In this document: one piece after another, positions 18,175 to 26,324 of the stretch
Position numbering within the stretch: position 1 is the first letter of the stretch
How the letters are laid out: the number at the start of each line of letters is the position of its first letter
NCBI RefSeq assembly: GCF_006965485.1
Contig: NZ_CP041360.1
Location: 7,482,501 to 7,546,500, forward strand
From: Spirosoma sp. KCTC 42546
GTDB taxonomy: Bacteria; Bacteroidota; Bacteroidia; Cytophagales; Spirosomataceae
Length of the DNA stretch: 64,000 nucleotides
Reading direction: 5' to 3'
Notes under the pieces: model-generated
Databases searched by the model: none
Seen by the model: the letters and a program-made list of their open reading frames with translations, nothing else
What the model was told of the DNA's origin: nothing
Program-made: the position numbers and the translations under genes

Positions 18175-18715
18175 TGTCGTTTATTGAGCGGTTGTAAAGC
18201 CGCGAAAACGGAGACAGCGTAATCCGAGCTGGTAGCTGGTTTGTTGTGAAAAATAGAACAAGAAAAAGGGTAGAAAGTGCTTACCGCATAGGCAAACGAG
18301 ATAGTATAGTCCTTTCGGACCTAAACCGAAATGGCGTAGTATGGAAGAAAGTCGGTATATAAACGAGCTTTGCCATTGGTTCTTGTGCGAAAACGCGAAC
18401 AATGTTAGAGAGATTATCCGGGTCTTGCAATATCATAACGGTTTTTTTTCAGGATAGTTCGTCAACGGCTAAAACCTACAAGGTAATCATTAAACCCACT
18501 ATTGCTACATCGTTCACAATCAGGCACTCACAAGTACCAGGTAGTTTTTAGAACTGGCAGATGATAGCTTTTAATGGAACTATTTTTTTTAACGGGAATA
18601 AAGCTACCAGTAATAAACCCGAAAAGCCTAACTGATTCTCTTTATAAACGGATCAATGGCAAGTTCAGATTTTGGTGAGTAGCTTGCATCTCTACCGACC
18701 GTTTCTATTTCTATC
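18175..18715. other. Intergenic region without recognised content
   Basis: About 540 bases between two divergently transcribed genes. Short open frames here lack conserved features. No tRNA-like fold, clear promoter pair or repeat was seen. Confidence 0.5.
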
Positions 18716-19507
18716 ATGCTCCGCAAATCACTCTATCGTATTCTTGAAACTTCGGCAGGTAAACGTCGGGGAGTCAGTCTGGCGTTTAATCTGGTACTGA
18801 TTACGATCATTACGCTGAACGCGATCGCTATTGTTCTCCATACGGTGCCGGACTATAACCAGCAATTTTCGCGCCTGTTTACTGACTTCGAACTGTTTTC
18901 GGTGGGTTTCTTTACCATTGAATACTTATTACGTGTTTGGGTTAGTGTGGAGAATGAAAAATACCACCACTGGTTCTGGGGGCGCCTTCGTTACATTGTC
19001 TCAACCAGCGCCATTATTGACATTCTGGCCATTTTCCCATTCTACTTCTCACTATTTGCTACCGATCTGGCTATTGTTCGAATTCTACGACTGTTCCGAA
19101 TTTTCCGACTCTTTCGTATTTCACGTTACTCACATGCCTTTCGCCTGATTCAGAATGTAGTTGCCGAAAAGAAAGAAGAACTGGTACTCAGTATTATGCT
19201 GGTAATTTTCATGCTCATTATCGTATCGAGTGTAATGTATTATGTTGAACATGCGGCCCAGCCTGATAAATTTTCCAGCATTCCGGCAACCATGTGGTGG
19301 GGAGTTACGGCCATGACAACCGTTGGCTATGGCGATATTCATCCCATTACCCCTTTAGGAAAACTGCTGGGCGGGATTACGGCCATAGTCGGTATTGGCG
19401 TGTTCGCCTTACCAACCGGTATTCTGGTATCCGGCTTCAACGAGCATATTCGTGATCACAAAATACCCCGTCGCAAAGTATGTCCGCATTGTGGGAAGGA
19501 AATTTAG
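18716..19507 (+). CDS. Voltage-gated-type potassium channel (Kv-like ion transporter)
   Basis: A 263-residue inner-membrane channel with six transmembrane segments. S4 carries regularly spaced arginines (about residues 122-137: VRILRLFRIFRLFRISR), the hallmark of a voltage sensor. The pore has the K+ selectivity filter TTVGYGD (202-207) between S5 and S6. The C-terminus ends RRKVCPHCGKEI, a half zinc-ribbon (one CxxC pair) that could assemble with neighbours in the tetramer; this tail is unusual for the family. The gene appears monocistronic and its stop codon runs into the GTGAAGT-type repeat at 19504. Confidence 0.93.
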   Translation: MLRKSLYRILETSAGKRRGVSLAFNLVLITIITLNAIAIVLHTVPDYNQQFSRLFTDFELFSVGFFTIEYLLRVWVSVENEKYHHWFWGRLRYIVSTSAIIDILAIFPFYFSLFATDLAIVRILRLFRIFRLFRISRYSHAFRLIQNVVAEKKEELVLSIMLVIFMLIIVSSVMYYVEHAAQPDKFSSIPATMWWGVTAMTTVGYGDIHPITPLGKLLGGITAIVGIGVFALPTGILVSGFNEHIRDHKIPRRKVCPHCGKEI

Positions 19508-19524
19508 TGGAGTGAGTGAAGTGC
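19504..19524. repeat. GTGGAGTGAGTGAAGTG word array, left flank of pseudogene
   Basis: Starts within the stop codon of the channel gene and is inverse-complementary to words in the array at 19805-19865. Together they bracket the four-helix-bundle pseudogene in inverted orientation. Confidence 0.75.
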
Positions 19525-19735
19525 AAAACTGAATATTTTCCTAAAAATGATACCGGCCATAACCTTCTGCTATATTGGCAGAAATACTTCGACTAGCTCT
19601 AATAAGTTGGTCTGCCAGCCGGTAACGTTCATCAGCAGGGAAAGATTTTACGAGTAAATCAATAGTCTGTCTGAATTTTCGGGCTTCCTGCCAGACAATC
19701 AATTCTTCAAAACCGCTGCTTTTTTCACGTTCCAT
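19523..19735 (-). pseudogene. Four-helix-bundle protein (S23/IVP-like) remnant
   Basis: From ATG 19735 the frame reads MEREKSSGFEELIVWQEARK, then LADQLIRASRSISANIAEGYGRYHF, the N-terminal half of the four-helix-bundle family first named for proteins encoded in 23S rRNA intervening sequences (Avd of diversity-generating retroelements has the same fold). Intact members are about 115-125 residues; this one stops after about 64 at a TAG (19541-19543). The same frame continues after the stop as ENIQFC, which is the expected family sequence after GRYHF, and then breaks off where the GTGGAGT repeat begins. So the gene has both a nonsense codon and a truncation at the repeat. Its function is unknown even in intact form. 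Confidence 0.8.
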
Positions 19736-19804
19736 GAAGCATAAGAGAAGTGTAAGGAAATAAAAAAATAAACTAAAAAGCAATAATAAGCACATAACTT
19801 ATTT

Positions 19805-19865
19805 TACCTACCGCACTCACTCCACCTACTTCACCAACTCCACTCACTCCACCCATTTCACGAAA
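19805..19865. repeat. CACTCACTCCACC word array, right flank of pseudogene
   Basis: A run of 8-9-bp words (TCCACTCACTCCACC, CTACTTCACCAA) that is the inverse complement of the array at 19504-19524 and of the left arms at 10150 and 50631. Confidence 0.8.
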
Positions 19866-19870
19866 TACCT

Positions 19871-19902
19871 TTTGCCTTTCACCCCCGACAGTACTAACTT
19901 GC
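19871..19902 (+). promoter_or_regulatory. Candidate dnaX promoter
   Basis: TTTG (19871-19874) and TAACTTGC (19895-19902) stand 20 bases apart, close to the Bacteroidota TTTG-N19-TAnnTTTG pattern with one mismatch. The ATG at 19906 follows almost at once, so a transcript from it would be nearly leaderless. Confidence 0.35.
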
Positions 19903-19905
19903 AGT

Positions 19906-21831
19906 ATGGAAAATTTCGTGGTCTCGGCCCGCAAGTACCGTCCCGCTACCTTCGACACTGTCGTGGGTCAGGAACACATTACTACCACACTTAAAAACGC
20001 AATCAAGACCAATCACTTAGCGTCTGCCTTCCTGTTTTGCGGACCACGCGGGGTTGGTAAAACAACCTGTGCCCGGATTCTGGCCAAGACAATCAATTGT
20101 CAAAACCTGACTGCCGATGGAGAAGCCTGCGACCAATGTGAGTCGTGTGTGAGCTTTAATCAGAGTGCATCGTTTAATATTCATGAGCTGGATGCGGCTT
20201 CGAACAACTCCGTTGAAGATATCCGCAACCTGATTGATCAGGTTCGTTATCCACCCCAATCGGGAAAATACAAGATCTATATTATTGACGAGGTGCACAT
20301 GCTCTCGTCGGCTGCGTTCAATGCGTTCCTGAAAACGCTGGAAGAACCCCCCTCCTATGCCATCTTTATTCTGGCCACAACGGAGAAGCATAAAATTCTA
20401 CCAACAATTTTATCGCGTTGCCAGATTTTCGACTTTAATCGGATTCAGCCGGGGCACATTGCCAATCACCTCGCCCAAATTGCTGAAAAGGAAGGTGTTA
20501 CTGCCGAAACGGAAGCCCTGGACCTGATTGCTCAGAAAGCTGACGGGGGGTTGCGTGATGCGTTGTCGATGTTCGATTTGAACGTGACCTTTGCGGCCGA
20601 CCGGATAATCCGGTATAAGGAAGTGCTGGATAACCTCCACATTCTGGACTATGATTATTATTTCAAACTGACGGATTTACTGTTGGCAGGTAATCTTCCC
20701 CAAAGCTTGCTGACAGTCGATGAGATTCTGCGTAAGGGTTTCGACGGACATCAGTTTATCGTTGGCTTGTGTCGTCACTTCCGGGATTTGCTGGTTTGTA
20801 AAGATGCGGCTACGGTTCAGTTGCTGCAAGTGACCGAAAACGTTCGGCGGCAATACCTCGACCAGGCGGCTCGGGCGCCCATGTCGTTTTTACTCTCAGC
20901 CCTTAGCCTTGGCGGTCAGTGCGACATGAACTACAAGCAGGCTAAAGACCAGCGGCTACACACCGAATTGTGGCTGATGAAACTGGCCAATTTGCGTAAC
21001 CTGCTCAACTGGGAAGCCCTCCCAGACCTGCCACTCAACGGTATACATAGTGGAGAAACGACGACAGTAAGCCAGGTGATGGCTGAAAAAAAAAACGCTG
21101 GACCGACAATCGGCAATCCCAAGCCCTCGCCTGATAGCAGCCAACTAATCGAAAGTCATCCTATCACAAGTGAGCCTGTGAATGGATACCATTCCACCGT
21201 ACCTGCTAACGGTAACGGCACAGTAATGAATGGATTGGCTAAACCCAACGAGCAAACAGCGGCAACAAATGCGCAGGTAACAGCCGTAGTCACACCACAA
21301 CCTGCTGTTGCCAAGTCGGATTTACCGCCCAGGCCACAACCAGTCCCACCAACAAGGCCCGCCGGAAGTCGATTACGGTCGACAGTTGCCTTAACAACGG
21401 GGCCGGTTCAACCCGAGGCTGCTACCGATGCAGCACCCATTGTTGTAGCATCGACTCGCCCTGATAAACCGTTTGATTTCGATGAGTTACAGGCCGCCTG
21501 GCAAGCCTTTGCAAAACTTCGGCGTGAGAAAAGCGATATTACCACCGAACAGGTTGTCTTGAATCGCGATCTGATTCTGGACGGCACAACGATTCATCTT
21601 AAGCTTGACAACACCCTGCAAGTCGATTTTCTAACCGAACTGAAGCCCGACCTGCTGGGCTACCTTCGCACTGAACTTCAGAATAGTCAGATTAAGCTTG
21701 AGCATCAGGTAGTTGTGCAGGAAGTGAAGAAAATGATTTACAGCTCGCAGGATAAATACAACTACCTGGCCGAGAAAAACCCCGCCCTGCATGAGTTACG
21801 AAAGGTGTTGAATCTGGAAGTAGATTATTGA
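19906..21831 (+). CDS. dnaX: DNA polymerase III subunit gamma/tau
   Basis: A 641-residue clamp-loader ATPase of the replisome. The AAA+ core shows Walker A GPRGVGKTT (Lys52), a zinc site of four Cys (65, 75, 78, 81), DEVHMLSSAAFNAFLKTLEEPP and the sensor region ATTEKHKILPTILSRCQ. Domain III ends near residue 370. A Thr/Pro/Ala-rich linker (about 400-520) leads to a tau-type C-terminal domain (FDELQAAWQAFAKLRREKSD onward) that should contact the polymerase alpha subunit. A run of ten A at 21086-21095 (codons 394-397) lies right after the clamp-loader core and may generate a short gamma form. The TGA stop is the first three bases of the perfect hairpin 21829-21902. Confidence 0.96.
   Translation: MENFVVSARKYRPATFDTVVGQEHITTTLKNAIKTNHLASAFLFCGPRGVGKTTCARILAKTINCQNLTADGEACDQCESCVSFNQSASFNIHELDAASNNSVEDIRNLIDQVRYPPQSGKYKIYIIDEVHMLSSAAFNAFLKTLEEPPSYAIFILATTEKHKILPTILSRCQIFDFNRIQPGHIANHLAQIAEKEGVTAETEALDLIAQKADGGLRDALSMFDLNVTFAADRIIRYKEVLDNLHILDYDYYFKLTDLLLAGNLPQSLLTVDEILRKGFDGHQFIVGLCRHFRDLLVCKDAATVQLLQVTENVRRQYLDQAARAPMSFLLSALSLGGQCDMNYKQAKDQRLHTELWLMKLANLRNLLNWEALPDLPLNGIHSGETTTVSQVMAEKKNAGPTIGNPKPSPDSSQLIESHPITSEPVNGYHSTVPANGNGTVMNGLAKPNEQTAATNAQVTAVVTPQPAVAKSDLPPRPQPVPPTRPAGSRLRSTVALTTGPVQPEAATDAAPIVVASTRPDKPFDFDELQAAWQAFAKLRREKSDITTEQVVLNRDLILDGTTIHLKLDNTLQVDFLTELKPDLLGYLRTELQNSQIKLEHQVVVQEVKKMIYSSQDKYNYLAEKNPALHELRKVLNLEVDY
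21086..21095 (+). promoter_or_regulatory. A10 slippery run in dnaX (candidate gamma-producing recoding site)
   Basis: The sequence GCT GAA AAA AAA AAC holds ten consecutive A. A -1 shift would append 13 codons and stop at TGA 21132-21134 (product about 409 residues); the other frame also stops at a TAA about 20 codons on. The position, just beyond domain III, is where E. coli and Thermus dnaX make gamma. Confidence 0.6.
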
Positions 21832-21902
21832 TATGTATGATGTATGATATAGGATGTATTTCGCGCCAGCCATACATCCTATATCATACATCATACATAT
21901 CA
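21829..21902. repeat. Perfect 30-bp hairpin of ATGTATG heptamers spanning two stop codons
   Basis: Arms 21829-21858 and 21873-21902 are exact inverse complements with a 14-base loop. Arms are built of heptamers (TGATGTA, TGATATA, GGATGTA). The first three bases are the TGA of dnaX and the last three are the complement of the TGA of the convergent TPR gene, so both genes end exactly at the hairpin edges. Probably acts as a bidirectional terminator. Confidence 0.92.
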
Positions 21903-23015
21903 TTTATACGCCTTTGCCTCCCGAATCAGCGACTTGTACTCCCCTACGGCCAGTGCCTTTTTGTAATACAGTTTGGCTTGATTCTGGTTATTAGCCCGGT
22001 CAGCTATACGCGCTAAACCTGCATAGGCAAACGCGCGATACTCCTTCGTATAGGCATCATTCGATGGAAATTTGAGTGCCATTTCATAGGACTCAGCAGC
22101 TTCTTTGTCATTTTTATCAGCCAACTCGGTCAGCATTCCGGTGAACGTATGGAAGGCCAATGGCACTAATTTATTAGGCATCTGCTTCAACCGCTGAACA
22201 TAAGGGCGTGCTTCGCTATACCGCCCCGACAGCAGTAGCGATTCAGCGTAGGTCATGGCAAATAACGGGTTGTTGGGGTATTTATCAACCAGATATTTCA
22301 TGTAGACCGTGGCTCGTGCTGGGTTCGTTTCGTGTTTCATCAGCAAATGTGCCAGGTAGTAATTGGATACCGGGCGCATAAACACCGCTTTACGAGTTGC
22401 CATATCCATCTGCTTGATTCCCAGTGCAATGTCGCCATCGGCAAAGAAAAACATGAAGGGTTTAACAATTGGATGGTCGGCCGGATAGCGCTCGACATAA
22501 TAGTTATAAAGCCCGGTTGTGAAGTAGAAATCTGGATTCTTGTCCGTCAACTTGATACCATCCCGCAGGTAATTGTATGCCTTTTTCGATTCACCAACAG
22601 CCTTTAACGACTCGCCCTGATTGTTATATAGTGCGGCCATATAGCTATGACAAGTGAGCATAAAAAACACAGCTTCCGGATCTTCTTCGTTTTTGGCAAG
22701 CATCCGTTTCGACAATTGTAATGCCTGCCCAACGGCTTGCTCAAACTGTACGGTGGCCACTTTATTTTCAGCGAGCGGCAAGTTTTGGATATCCAGTTGT
22801 GTAGCCCGTAAAATTGGGGCAACCGGATGCTGCGGATACTTGGCCTGAAGCTGTCGAATCAATACATCAGCATCAGCAAACTCAAGATTATAAATGTGAT
22901 CAAGCGCTTTTACAATGGTTTGCTGAGCGGCTGGGTCACTCATGACCTGCGCTGGAGCGAGCACCGGTAAACAGAGCAGAAATACGCTCAGTAAAGTATT
23001 TTTCAGAATGGACAA
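21900..23015 (-). CDS. Exported tetratricopeptide-repeat protein
   Basis: A 371-residue exported protein (signal MSILKNTLLSVFLLCLPVLAPAQ) made of helical TPR-like hairpins throughout, for example ALDHIYNLEFADADVLIRQLQAKYP, ATVYMKYLVDKYPNNPLFAMTY, ARPYVQRLKQMPNK and AKLYYKKALAVGEYKSL. It should be a periplasmic protein-interaction scaffold. Nothing points to a specific partner. The gene converges on dnaX, sharing the palindrome as a terminator. Confidence 0.85.
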   Translation of the reverse strand: MSILKNTLLSVFLLCLPVLAPAQVMSDPAAQQTIVKALDHIYNLEFADADVLIRQLQAKYPQHPVAPILRATQLDIQNLPLAENKVATVQFEQAVGQALQLSKRMLAKNEEDPEAVFFMLTCHSYMAALYNNQGESLKAVGESKKAYNYLRDGIKLTDKNPDFYFTTGLYNYYVERYPADHPIVKPFMFFFADGDIALGIKQMDMATRKAVFMRPVSNYYLAHLLMKHETNPARATVYMKYLVDKYPNNPLFAMTYAESLLLSGRYSEARPYVQRLKQMPNKLVPLAFHTFTGMLTELADKNDKEAAESYEMALKFPSNDAYTKEYRAFAYAGLARIADRANNQNQAKLYYKKALAVGEYKSLIREAKAYK

Positions 23016-23255
23016 AGTATTAGTCGAAATAACGCCGTTTGATTCTATACAGTCGGAACTGTACTTTTGTTCAATGCGTATTATCTGACGAGGGCCATAC
23101 GCAAAAGTTGCAGAAGCTGTTTAGATTAAATTGGAGGCTAGACATGATGAATTAACAAACCATTCATTAAGGCCACCTTTTAACCTTATTAACCAGTTTT
23201 AGCAAAAAATGACGCTTTTTTCCCAGTAAGATCAGCCCGATCAGCTTCCCAATTC

Positions 23256-24491
23256 ATGATTCATTACGAACAATTTGTTTTAGATAATGGCCTGCGGGTA
23301 TTCGTTCATGAAGACGAATCTACGCCGATAGCCGCCGTCAATATTTTATATAACGTTGGCTCACGCGACGAAGACCCCGCCAAAACGGGATTCGCACACC
23401 TGTTTGAGCACTTAATGTTCGGTGGGTCGCGAAATATTCCGAGTTACGATGAGCCGCTGCAGAAAGTGGGGGGCGAAAACAACGCCTTTACCAGCCCAGA
23501 TATTACGAATTACTACATCACCTTACCCTCAGCCAATCTGGAAACCGCTTTCTGGCTCGAATCGGATCGGATGCTGAGTCTTTCGTTCGATCCGCAGGTG
23601 CTGGACGTGCAGCAAAAAGTAGTGATTGAAGAGTTTAAGCAACGTTACCTAAACCAGCCTTACGGTGATGTCTGGCTTAAACTTCGTCCGTTGACCTACC
23701 AGCAACACCCCTACCGCTGGGCAACGATTGGGAAGGATATCAGCCACATTGAAGAGGCTACGATGGGCGATGTTAAATCATTTTTCTTCAAATATTACCT
23801 ACCCAACAACGCCATTCTGGTTGTAGCAGGCAATGTAACCGTTGAGCAGGTGAAGCAGTTGTGTGCCAAATGGTTTGCCCCTATTCCGGCTGGTGATCCT
23901 TATATTCGGCAGCTTCCTAAAGAACCAATTCAGACCGAAGCCCGTAAGCTGGAAACATCGGCGAAGGTGCCCCTCAATGGTTTGTATAAAGCCTACCATA
24001 TGCCGGGACGGTTCGATGCTGATTTTTATAACGCTGACCTACTGAGCGACATGCTTGGCCGAAGCAAATCATCGCGTTTGTATCAACAACTCTTACGCGA
24101 TAACCCAGTGTTCAGCAGTATCAACGCCTACATTACATCGTCCATCGACCCTGGTTTGCTGGTGGTTCAGGGCAACCTAAACAAAGGAGTTTCGCTTGAA
24201 GAAGCCGATGCCGCGGTGGAATCCGTTGTGCAGGAATTGATAGAAAAACCCGTACCGGAGGATGAGCTGGCTAAAGTGAAAAATCAGGCAGAAGCCACAC
24301 TCGCTTTCTCGGAAGTTGAACTACTAAACCGGGCGATGAACCTTGCCTTCGCGGCTAATGCGGGGAATCCAGACTTAGTTAATCAGGAGGCTGCTCAGAT
24401 TCAGGCCGTCACACCCGATGCGATTCAGGCGATGGCCAAACAAGTCCTGCGGAAAGATAATTGCTCGACCTTGTATTACCGAGTTGCATGA
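23256..24491 (+). CDS. M16 family zinc metallopeptidase
   Basis: A 411-residue protein of the pitrilysin/mitochondrial processing peptidase family. The inverted zinc motif HLFEH gives His48, Glu51 and His52, and the third ligand is expected in KVVIEEFKQR (Glu125 or Glu126). The second half contains the family's non-catalytic domain with a characteristic S-rich turn (MLGRSKSSRLYQQLLRDN). No signal peptide is visible, so it is probably cytoplasmic, as for one-domain-pair M16B proteins that act in dimers with a partner. The stop codon overlaps the start of ispF (ATGA), so the two are translationally coupled. I see no adjacent inactive M16 partner. Confidence 0.93.
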   Translation: MIHYEQFVLDNGLRVFVHEDESTPIAAVNILYNVGSRDEDPAKTGFAHLFEHLMFGGSRNIPSYDEPLQKVGGENNAFTSPDITNYYITLPSANLETAFWLESDRMLSLSFDPQVLDVQQKVVIEEFKQRYLNQPYGDVWLKLRPLTYQQHPYRWATIGKDISHIEEATMGDVKSFFFKYYLPNNAILVVAGNVTVEQVKQLCAKWFAPIPAGDPYIRQLPKEPIQTEARKLETSAKVPLNGLYKAYHMPGRFDADFYNADLLSDMLGRSKSSRLYQQLLRDNPVFSSINAYITSSIDPGLLVVQGNLNKGVSLEEADAAVESVVQELIEKPVPEDELAKVKNQAEATLAFSEVELLNRAMNLAFAANAGNPDLVNQEAAQIQAVTPDAIQAMAKQVLRKDNCSTLYYRVA

Positions 24492-24967
24492 AAATTCGCG
24501 TAGGACAAGGGTATGATGTTCATCGGCTCGAAGAAGGTCGGCCGTTCTGGCTGGGGGGCATTCTGATTCCGAGTACATTTGGGCCAGTGGGCCATTCGGA
24601 TGCCGATGTGGTTTGCCATGTTTTGTGCGATGCGCTGCTCGGAGCCGCCAACATGCGCAATATTGGCTACCATTTTTCGGATAAAGATCCGCGCTGGAAA
24701 GGCGTTGACAGTAAATTGCTGCTGGCCGAAGTTCTCCGAATGGTTCGGGGCGCTGGCTACGAGATCTCGAATGTGGACGTAACAGTTGTGCTTCAGGAAC
24801 CGAAACTCAACCCACATATTCCGGCCATGAAAACCTGTCTGGCAGACGTGATGGCCATTCCCGAAGAAGATATTTCCATAAAAGCCACCACATCGGAGCA
24901 CATTGGGTTTGTAGGTCGGGGCGAAGGTATTGCCGCTCATTGTGTGGCGCTTATATTTAGGGATTAG
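24488..24967 (+). CDS. ispF: 2-C-methyl-D-erythritol 2,4-cyclodiphosphate synthase
   Basis: A 159-residue enzyme of the MEP isoprenoid pathway that cyclises CDP-ME 2-phosphate to MEcPP with release of CMP. Start set at ATG 24488, overlapping the M16 stop; an upstream in-frame start would add nine non-conserved residues. Metal ligands are Asp10, His12 and His44 (motifs GYDVHRL and GHSDADVVCHVLCDAL); also present are GYHFSDKDPRWKG and the nucleotide-contact loop TTSEHIGFVGRGEGIAA. Length is typical of the trimeric family (about 157-160). Confidence 0.97.
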   Translation: MKIRVGQGYDVHRLEEGRPFWLGGILIPSTFGPVGHSDADVVCHVLCDALLGAANMRNIGYHFSDKDPRWKGVDSKLLLAEVLRMVRGAGYEISNVDVTVVLQEPKLNPHIPAMKTCLADVMAIPEEDISIKATTSEHIGFVGRGEGIAAHCVALIFRD

Positions 24968-24975
24968 TTGCTAGA

Positions 24976-25070
24976 TAAATGTAAAATCGATAATGTAGAA
25001 TGGATAATGATTAGCTAGTAACAATAAGAATCGTAGCATTATACATTGTTCATTATTCATTGTCCATTTA
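24976..25070. repeat. Heptamer (GATAATG-type) inverted array after ispF
   Basis: Arms 24976-25009 and 25037-25070 align without gaps as imperfect 34-bp inverse complements. Each is a series of heptamers (GATAATG, TAGAATG, GATAATG at 24989-25009). It fills the gap between ispF and the amidohydrolase gene. Confidence 0.85.
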
Positions 25071-25089
25071 GTTAAAATACAGCCTCTTT

Positions 25090-26223
25090 ATGAAAAATCT
25101 GCTTTACCTTCCTGCGCTCCTTTTGCTGGGAGTAGTAGCCTGTGGTCAGTCCACAAAGACGAATCAACCCCCTGAGCCACTTGGATTCGAGGAATACGAT
25201 CCCGTTTCCACGCTGAAAGTGCCGGAACATAAACTGACCCGATCAAAATACCCGTTCATTGATGTCCACAACCATCAATATCAGATGGATAATGAAGACC
25301 TGAGCAAGCTAATTGCCCAGATGGACAACCTGAACATGGGCCTGATGATTAACCTGAGCGGTCGCGGCTTCAGCAATAGTGAAACCGAAAGCACAAAGTT
25401 TTTCACCAGCGCACTGGCGAACATCCAGAAAACAAACCCGAAACGGATTGCTCTATTTACCAACCTCAATTTTGCCGATGTCAACGACAAAGGCTGGACG
25501 GTTCAGGCAGTAAAAACCCTCGAAGAAGATGTAAAGAAGGGGGCAAGAGGATTGAAGATTTACAAAAATTTAGGCTTAAACGTCAAAGACGACAAAGGCA
25601 ATCGTGTTCGGGTAGACGATCCGCGTCTGGACGCCGTCTGGGCAAAATGTGGTGAATTAGGCGTTCCGGTGTTAATTCACACCGCCGACCCAAAATCCTT
25701 CTGGGACCCAATGGACCGGTATAATGAACGTTGGCTCGAACTCAAGCTCCACGCCGGTCGCAAGCGCTCTCCAAACGATCCTGTCCCCTGGGAACAACTC
25801 ATCGCCGAACAGCACAACGTATTCCGGAAACACCCAAAAACGGTGTTCATTGCCGCTCACATGGGTTGGTACCCAAATGATCTGAACAAGCTCGACAGTC
25901 TGATGAAAGTGTTTCCAAACATGAACGTTGAGATTGGGGCTGTTATCGCGGAACTAGGTCGGCAGCCACGGGCGAGCCGGAAGTTTTTCGAGAAATACCA
26001 GGACCGGATTCTGTTCGGTAAAGACAGTTGGGTACCTTCCGAATACGCAACCTATTTCCGCGTCCTCGAAACCGACGACGAGTATTTCCCCTACCACAAA
26101 AAGTACCACGCGTTCTGGCGGATGTACGGCATGGGACTACCCGATGAGGTGTTGAAGAAGGTGTATTACAAAAATGCCCTGCGTATTATTCCCGGCCTGG
26201 ACAAGAGCCAATTCCCAAATTAG
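25090..26223 (+). CDS. Amidohydrolase_2 family lipoprotein
   Basis: A 377-residue lipoprotein (MKNLLYLPALLLLGVVAC, anchor Cys18) with a metal-dependent TIM-barrel hydrolase domain of the amidohydrolase 2 family. Metal-site strands are visible: YPFIDVHNHQYQ (HxH), GVPVLIHTADP, TVFIAAHMGW and RILFGKDSW, the last standing where most members have GTD. The family includes decarboxylases and hydrolases of varied small molecules; the substrate cannot be assigned. It starts a run of five co-directional enzyme genes, each gap holding a hairpin repeat. The export signal with a hydrolase of this family suggests periplasmic action. Confidence 0.88.
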   Translation: MKNLLYLPALLLLGVVACGQSTKTNQPPEPLGFEEYDPVSTLKVPEHKLTRSKYPFIDVHNHQYQMDNEDLSKLIAQMDNLNMGLMINLSGRGFSNSETESTKFFTSALANIQKTNPKRIALFTNLNFADVNDKGWTVQAVKTLEEDVKKGARGLKIYKNLGLNVKDDKGNRVRVDDPRLDAVWAKCGELGVPVLIHTADPKSFWDPMDRYNERWLELKLHAGRKRSPNDPVPWEQLIAEQHNVFRKHPKTVFIAAHMGWYPNDLNKLDSLMKVFPNMNVEIGAVIAELGRQPRASRKFFEKYQDRILFGKDSWVPSEYATYFRVLETDDEYFPYHKKYHAFWRMYGMGLPDEVLKKVYYKNALRIIPGLDKSQFPN

Positions 26224-26227
26224 TATT

Positions 26228-26319
26228 TTAACCGCAAAGGGCGCAAAGGTTACGCGAAGATCGCAATGTAAAATTAACCTCGCGCTCTTTGTGTTAACCT
26301 TTGCACCCTTTGCGGTTAA
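26228..26319. repeat. Inverted array of CCGCAAAGG-type words
   Basis: Arms 26228-26252 and 26295-26319 are 25-bp inverse complements with one mismatch (core AACCGCAAAGG), with further partial pairing inside. The words recur at 9-bp spacing (ACCGCAAAG, GGCGCAAAG). It starts four bases after the amidohydrolase stop and ends five bases before the next start codon. Confidence 0.88.
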
Positions 26320-26324
26320 TATCA

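Noticed and set aside
19504..19865. Insertion sequence around the four-helix-bundle remnant
   Set aside because: There is no transposase and no target-site duplication; only the flanking word arrays are inverted.
19773..19958. Minus-strand open frame with GGVSGVGEVGG
   Set aside because: It is produced by translation of the word array and overlaps the dnaX start.
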